Positions 4,852 through 7,926 of a stretch of DNA of 7,926 nt are shown piece after piece. Both the position numbers and the translations under genes were made by a program. Source of the DNA: Solirubrobacteraceae bacterium (GTDB taxonomy: Bacteria > Actinomycetota > Thermoleophilia > Solirubrobacterales > Solirubrobacteraceae); assembly GCA_025928415.1 (NCBI GenBank), contig JAICJK010000092.1:1-7926 (forward strand), written 5' to 3'. The notes under the pieces were generated by a model. The model saw only the letters and a program-made list of their open reading frames with translations. It did not search any database and had not been told where the DNA came from. Position 1 is the stretch's first letter, and each line of letters opens with the position of its first letter.

Positions 4852-5958
4852 ATGTCGAGCCCCTTCGTGTACGAGGAGCCGGTAGGCCCGGAAGCGCTGG
4901 TCGACCGGGCGGCCGAGCTTGGGCTGCTGCGCGACCGGGTGGGGGATGCCCGCAACAGCCGCCTCGAGGGGGCCCGGCGGTTCGGCAAGACGTCCCTGCT
5001 GCGGGCCGTCCTGGCGGCGGCGGTGGACGACGGGGCCGTGGTGATCGAGGTCAACTTCCTGGGATGCGTGAGCGCCGCGGACGTCGCCGAGCGCATCGAG
5101 CGCGCCTACGGTGCGCAGCTCGACTCGGCGCTGCGTCGCTGGTACGCCGGGCTGATCCGGACCCTGCAGCCGACCGTCAGCGCGGCGCCGGCGGGCGTGG
5201 GCGTCAAGGCGCGGCCGCAGATCAGCGCTCCGGGACTGCTGGACCGCCTCGCGCTGCCGCGACGCATCCATGAGCGCACCGGCCGGATGTGCGTGATCGC
5301 CTTCGACGAGTTCCAGGAGGTCCTGAGGATCGACCCGGCGCTTCCGGGCGTCTTCCGCGCGGAGCTGGAGACGCATCGCACCGCCGCCTCCTACCTGTTC
5401 TGCGGATCGCATCCGGGGCTGATGCGCGAGCTGTTCGGCGATCGCCGGCACGCGTTCTTCGCGCAGGCGGCGCCGGTGACGCTCGGGCCATTGCCGGCCG
5501 ACGACCTCGCCGACTTCCTCGCCGCTCGGTTCAGCGACGGCAGGCGCGATCCGGGTGAGGCGCTCGGACCGCTGCTCGACGCCGCCGAGGGCCATCCGCA
5601 GCGGGCGATGCTGCTCGCACACCACCTGTATCAGCGCGTGCCGCCTCGCGGGACCGCCGGCATCGAGACGTGGATGAAGGCGCTGGCCGACGCACGGCGC
5701 GAGGCGGAGGGCGAGATCCAGGTGTTGTGGGAGAGCGCGACCGAGCTGGAGCGGCGCGTGCTGAAGGTCATCGCCCAGCGGACCGTCGCGCTGGGCGGCC
5801 GCGAAGCGGACTCGCGCTTCGGCTTGGCCAAGGGCGGCTCGACGAAGGCCGCGGTCGGGCGGCTGCTCGCCGATGGCCACGTCGTCGAGGATCCCGCGAC
5901 GCGAACGGGCTGGCGGATCGTCGATCCGTTCCTTGCGGCCTGGCTGCGCGAAGGCTGA
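4852..5958 (+). CDS. Archaeal-ATPase-like P-loop ATPase with C-terminal winged helix
   Basis: This 368-residue protein matches the ATPase_2 (archaeal ATPase) pattern of the STAND/AAA+-related P-loop group. Walker A is GARRFGKTS (residues 40-48; the xRRxGKTS form is typical of this family) and Walker B is VIAFDEFQEVL (148-158), with D152/E153 and the DEFQ signature. A sensor-like strand YLFCGSHPGLMRELF follows. The C-terminal part (about 300-368: LERRVLKVIAQ ... STKAAVGRLLADGHVV ... WRIVDPFLAAWLREG) is a winged helix-turn-helix with the conserved IVDPFLxxW ending of the family. The protein should be cytosolic. Its cellular role is not established; relatives are thought to be regulators or stress- or mobile-element-linked ATPases. 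An alternative start is ATG 4816 (12 residues longer, GAGGTG directly before it). It has its own promoter and converges on the sigma-factor gene with a 6-nt gap. Confidence 0.88.
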   Translation: MSSPFVYEEPVGPEALVDRAAELGLLRDRVGDARNSRLEGARRFGKTSLLRAVLAAAVDDGAVVIEVNFLGCVSAADVAERIERAYGAQLDSALRRWYAGLIRTLQPTVSAAPAGVGVKARPQISAPGLLDRLALPRRIHERTGRMCVIAFDEFQEVLRIDPALPGVFRAELETHRTAASYLFCGSHPGLMRELFGDRRHAFFAQAAPVTLGPLPADDLADFLAARFSDGRRDPGEALGPLLDAAEGHPQRAMLLAHHLYQRVPPRGTAGIETWMKALADARREAEGEIQVLWESATELERRVLKVIAQRTVALGGREADSRFGLAKGGSTKAAVGRLLADGHVVEDPATRTGWRIVDPFLAAWLREG

Positions 5959-5964
5959 ACGTCG

Positions 5965-7185
5965 CTACCCGGCTCGCGCGCGGGCGGCCTGGCGGACCAG
6001 GTGGTCGCGCTCGGCGACGTTCGCGGCCCGGCGGGCGGCCTCGGCGTATGCCGTGGCGGCGGCGGGGAGGTCGCCGTCGAGCTCGTGCAGGTGCCCGCGC
6101 ACGGCGTGCCACCGGTGGCGCTCGCCGAGCACCTCGCGCAGCCGGGCGGTCTCGCGCAGCCCTGCGGCGGGACCGTGGACGTGGCCGACCGCGACGGCGC
6201 GCCCGAGCACGGCGGCGGGATCCTGGCGCACGAGGTCCTCGGTCAGCGCGACGAGGTCGTCGTACCAGGCGAGGATCTGCGGCCAGTCGGTCTCCTGGGC
6301 GCCGGCCGCGTCGTCGTGCAGGGCGGCGATCGCCGCTTCGATCTGGTAGCGGCCCGGGCGCCGCTCCTGCGTCTGCATGGCCAGCGCCGACTGCAGGACG
6401 CGCACGCCCTCGGCGATCTCGCGGGTGTCCCACAGGCCGCGGTCCTGGCAGTCGAGCGTGACGATCCGGCCCTCGGGGTCGAGCCGCGCCGGGAGCCGGG
6501 CGTGGCTGAGGAGCATCAGCGCGAGCAGCCCGCGCGCCTCGGGCTCCTCGGTGGCGAGGGTCAGCTGGCGGGCGAGCCGGATAGCCTCGCCGGCCAGGTC
6601 CAGCCGGCCGCCATGCCCGGCCGTGTAGATGAGGTAGAGCACGCGCAGCACGACGGCGAGGTCGCCCGGCTGGTCCAGGCGGCGGGCGGGCGGGCCGGCA
6701 AGCGTGCGCTTGGCGCGGCTGATCCGCTGCGCCATCGTCGCCTCGGGCACGTAGAAGGCGTCGGCGATCTCCTGGGTGGTGAGACCGCCGACGGCGCGCA
6801 GCGTCAGCGCCACCTGGGAGGCGGGCGCGAGGTCGGGGTGACAGCAGCAGAAGAGCAGGAAGAGGGTGTCGTCGCCCTCTTCGGTGACCGCGAGGCCGCC
6901 CGCCCGCGGCTCCGCGTGCGTCGTCTCCTCGCGGCGCTGCCGGGCGGCCTCGCTGCGGCGGGCGTCGACCAGCCGCCGCGTCGCGACCGCGGTCAGCCAC
7001 GCGCGCGGGTCGCGCGGCGGGTGCCCGGGCCAGACGCGCAGCGCCTCCAGCAGCGCCTCCTGCAGCGCATCCTCGGCGGCGTCGAAGTCCTCGCCCCGCC
7101 GGACCAGCCCCGCGAGCACCCGCGGGACGAGGACGCGCAGCGCGCTCTCGTCCAGCGGCTGCACCGGCTCGTCGATCACGCGCAC
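5965..7185 (-). CDS. ECF42-type RNA polymerase sigma factor with TPR-like C-terminal extension
   Basis: This 406-residue protein redirects RNA polymerase to its own promoters. Region 2 spans about residues 15-85 (FDAAEDALQEALLEALRVWP, then DPRAWLTAVATRRLVDARR). Region 4 spans about 108-162 (FCCCHPDLAPASQVALTLR, GGLTTQEIADAFYVPEATM, AQRISRAKRTL). After it comes a long extension, DUF6596-like at about 175-280 (VLYLIYTAGH, EAIRLARQL), then a TPR-like part (GRYQIEAAIAALHDDA, TDWPQILAWYDDL, LDGDLPAAATAYAEAARRA). This architecture is characteristic of group ECF42, which lacks a classical anti-sigma factor and needs the extension for activity. The upstream YCII/DGPF gene is the typical ECF42 partner. 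The GTG at 7185 is chosen because AGGA lies 5 nt upstream and it follows the partner stop after one base, implying translational coupling; GTG 7179 is also possible. Three consecutive cysteines (113-115) are a local peculiarity. Confidence 0.93.
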   Translation of the reverse strand: MRVIDEPVQPLDESALRVLVPRVLAGLVRRGEDFDAAEDALQEALLEALRVWPGHPPRDPRAWLTAVATRRLVDARRSEAARQRREETTHAEPRAGGLAVTEEGDDTLFLLFCCCHPDLAPASQVALTLRAVGGLTTQEIADAFYVPEATMAQRISRAKRTLAGPPARRLDQPGDLAVVLRVLYLIYTAGHGGRLDLAGEAIRLARQLTLATEEPEARGLLALMLLSHARLPARLDPEGRIVTLDCQDRGLWDTREIAEGVRVLQSALAMQTQERRPGRYQIEAAIAALHDDAAGAQETDWPQILAWYDDLVALTEDLVRQDPAAVLGRAVAVGHVHGPAAGLRETARLREVLGERHRWHAVRGHLHELDGDLPAAATAYAEAARRAANVAERDHLVRQAARARAG

Positions 7186-7186
7186 G

Positions 7187-7597
7187 TCAGTCCTGCGACG
7201 GCGCCTCGAACATGATCTCCCGGACGTCGATCCACTCATGCAGCGGCTCGCCGCCGGGGCCGGGCTCGGAGGAGACGAAGGCCGCGAGCTCGAGCGCGCG
7301 CTCGCGGGACTCGACGTCGATCATGTACCAGCCCGCGACCAGGTCGCTCGTCTCCGGGTGCGGGCCGTCGGTGGTGACGGGCGCCGCTTCGGGACCGCCG
7401 TAGCGCACCCAGGTCCGCGCCGGCGTGAGCGCCTGCGCGCCGACGAACTCTCCGTTGGACTCCAGCAGCTCGCGGAAGTTCCTGAGGAACGCCATGTGCG
7501 CCTCCACGTCCTCCGGCGCCCACTGGTCCATCGGCGGGAAGGGATGGTGCGGCTCCGGGCCGCCGCGGTAGTGCTTGAGCAGCAGGTACTTCGGCAT
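7187..7597 (-). CDS. YCII/DGPF-domain protein paired with the ECF42 sigma factor
   Basis: This 136-residue protein starts MPKYLLLKHYRGG and has the ferredoxin-like YCII-related layout. The family signature occurs as TTDGPHPET (about residues 75-83), that is DGPH instead of the usual DGPF, followed by DLVAGWYMIDVES and a C-terminal WIDVREIM strand. Proteins of this kind are the standard genomic partners of ECF42 (and some ECF41-like) sigma factors, but their biochemical role is unresolved; they may be the output of the sigma factor or part of its signal. The ATG at 7597 has AGGAG (7608-7604) 6 nt upstream, a strong ribosome site that excludes the longer open frame. The stop is separated by one base from the GTG of the sigma gene, so the two form an operon. 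No signal peptide is visible, so it should be cytosolic. Confidence 0.9.
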   Translation of the reverse strand: MPKYLLLKHYRGGPEPHHPFPPMDQWAPEDVEAHMAFLRNFRELLESNGEFVGAQALTPARTWVRYGGPEAAPVTTDGPHPETSDLVAGWYMIDVESRERALELAAFVSSEPGPGGEPLHEWIDVREIMFEAPSQD

Positions 7598-7603
7598 CGT
7601 GAT

Positions 7604-7608
7604 CTCCT
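7604..7608 (-). promoter_or_regulatory. Ribosome-binding site of the YCII/DGPF gene
   Basis: AGGAG on the minus strand lies 6 nt before ATG 7597. It decides the start against an upstream in-frame ATG at 7732, whose 45 extra residues are Arg/Ser/Gly-rich and unlike the family N-terminus. Confidence 0.75.
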
Positions 7609-7668
7609 GGTGTCGTAGACCGCGCCAGTCGCGGCCCTCGCCTGGTGAGCGGAGCCGGCCGCGGCTTC

Positions 7669-7674
7669 TCGACA
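7669..7674 (-). promoter_or_regulatory. TGTCGA element, candidate -35 of an ECF42-dependent promoter
   Basis: TGTCGA on the minus strand lies 71 nt upstream of the YCII/DGPF start. As I recall the literature, ECF42 promoters carry TGTCGA at -35 and a CG(A/T)C-like -10. I do not find a clean CGAC/CGTC at 16-18 bp downstream, so the assignment is weak. A related CGTCGA lies further upstream at 7698-7693. Confidence 0.25.
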
Positions 7675-7731
7675 TCGTGCCGCTTGAGGAACCTCGACGG
7701 TGGCCGTCGCCGCGAGGCGTAGCCGCGGACA

Positions 7732-7752
7732 TGCGACTTGCGACTTGCGACT
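7732..7752. repeat. Three tandem copies of the heptamer TGCGACT
   Basis: TGCGACT is repeated three times without a gap or mismatch (7732-7738, 7739-7745, 7746-7752). An inverted partial copy, AGTCGC, stands at 7781-7786, giving a 6-bp inverted repeat around a 28-nt AT-richer centre. The repeats lie about 135 bp upstream of the YCII/DGPF start and could be a regulator site, the edge of a mobile remnant or a slippage product. Confidence 0.8.
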
Positions 7753-7926
7753 ACACATAACCGATGTTCTCGGGCATTGAAGTCGCGCACTGTCACAGGG
7801 CGGCACCCGACGCGACGCGGCCGCGCGGCGGTACGCGCGGGGCGTCGTGTCGCGGCTCGACGGGTGAGGGCTCGGGGGCGTCGTCCCGCCCGCGATCGGC
7901 GGTGTCCAGGCGTCATCCGCCATGCC

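Larger units (their letters stand above)
7609..7926. other. Gene-free region upstream of the DGPF-ECF42 operon
   Basis: I see no convincing gene here. Open frames on both strands give Arg/Pro/Ser-rich translations, and the longest minus-strand frame starting at 7923 runs straight into the YCII/DGPF gene out of frame. The segment contains the TGTCGA element, the triple heptamer and, at 7751-7780, a patch with only 14 G/C in 30 bases, strikingly low for this window. The promoter of the operon must be somewhere in this region. The last 100 bases return to high GC, and a gene may begin or end just past the window edge. Confidence 0.5.

Noticed and set aside
6001..7215. Plus-strand open frame of 404 codons opposite the sigma factor
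   Set aside because: It is complementary to well-conserved ECF42 sequence and has no recognisable motif.
7186..7239. Upstream extension of the sigma frame to 7239
   Set aside because: It overlaps the YCII coding end, gives a Ser/Arg-rich leader and lacks a ribosome site, whereas GTG 7185 has AGGA at 5 nt.
7321..7923. Minus-strand frame MADDAWTPPIAGG... of 200 codons
   Set aside because: Its second half is out of frame over the YCII gene and the translation loses any protein-like character after about 15 residues. A start of a short gene at the window edge cannot be excluded.
1..7926. CRISPR arrays, tRNA/rRNA genes, integrase or transposase genes, toxin-antitoxin or defence modules
   Set aside because: No regularly spaced repeats, no tRNA-like cloverleaf or acceptor ends and no transposase or recombinase motifs were seen on either strand; the only tandem repeat is the short heptamer at 7732-7752.

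Overview
The window is very GC-rich (well over 70% by eye) with strong G/C bias at third codon positions. It looks like a chromosomal segment of a high-GC actinobacterium. The gene mix and the many starts preceded at 6-7 nt by a TANNNT -10 box (leaderless starts) fit Actinobacteria and would suit the Thermoleophilia/Solirubrobacterales. That assignment is inference from composition and style only.

Layout: (1) 1-480 +, the C-terminal end of a diguanylate cyclase with intact GGDEF and I-site. (2) 481-769, no gene; a hairpin and a promoter for the next gene. (3) 770-1162 +, a small secreted four-cysteine protein of unknown function. (4) 1223-1525 -, an ArsR-type regulator, divergent from (5) 1581-2558 +, an EamA/DMT-family exporter. 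The 55 bp between them holds two 18-bp palindromes with identical 7-bp arms, placed on the -35 boxes of both promoters and on the exporter start. (6) 2630-3811 +, a zinc-dependent alcohol dehydrogenase of the formaldehyde-dehydrogenase-like branch, with a leader that can fold in two mutually exclusive ways. (7) 3875-4777 +, a class I SAM methyltransferase followed by a clean hairpin. (8) 4852-5958 +, an archaeal-ATPase-like P-loop protein with a C-terminal winged helix. (9) 5965-7185 -, an ECF42-type sigma factor with a C-terminal TPR-like extension, preceded in the same operon by (10) 7187-7597 -, a YCII/DGPF-type protein. (11) 7598-7926, no convincing gene; it holds the promoter region of the operon, a triple tandem heptamer and a relatively AT-rich patch.

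Two regulatory modules stand out. The ArsR/EamA pair looks like a self-contained autoregulated efflux switch. The DGPF-ECF42 pair is a known association in which the sigma factor is thought to be controlled through its own C-terminal extension rather than by a separate anti-sigma factor. The other genes are unlinked or loosely linked housekeeping or accessory genes. I found no mobile element, CRISPR array, RNA gene or defence cluster, and no wholly new system. The most useful new observation is the twin-operator architecture at 1545-1589.
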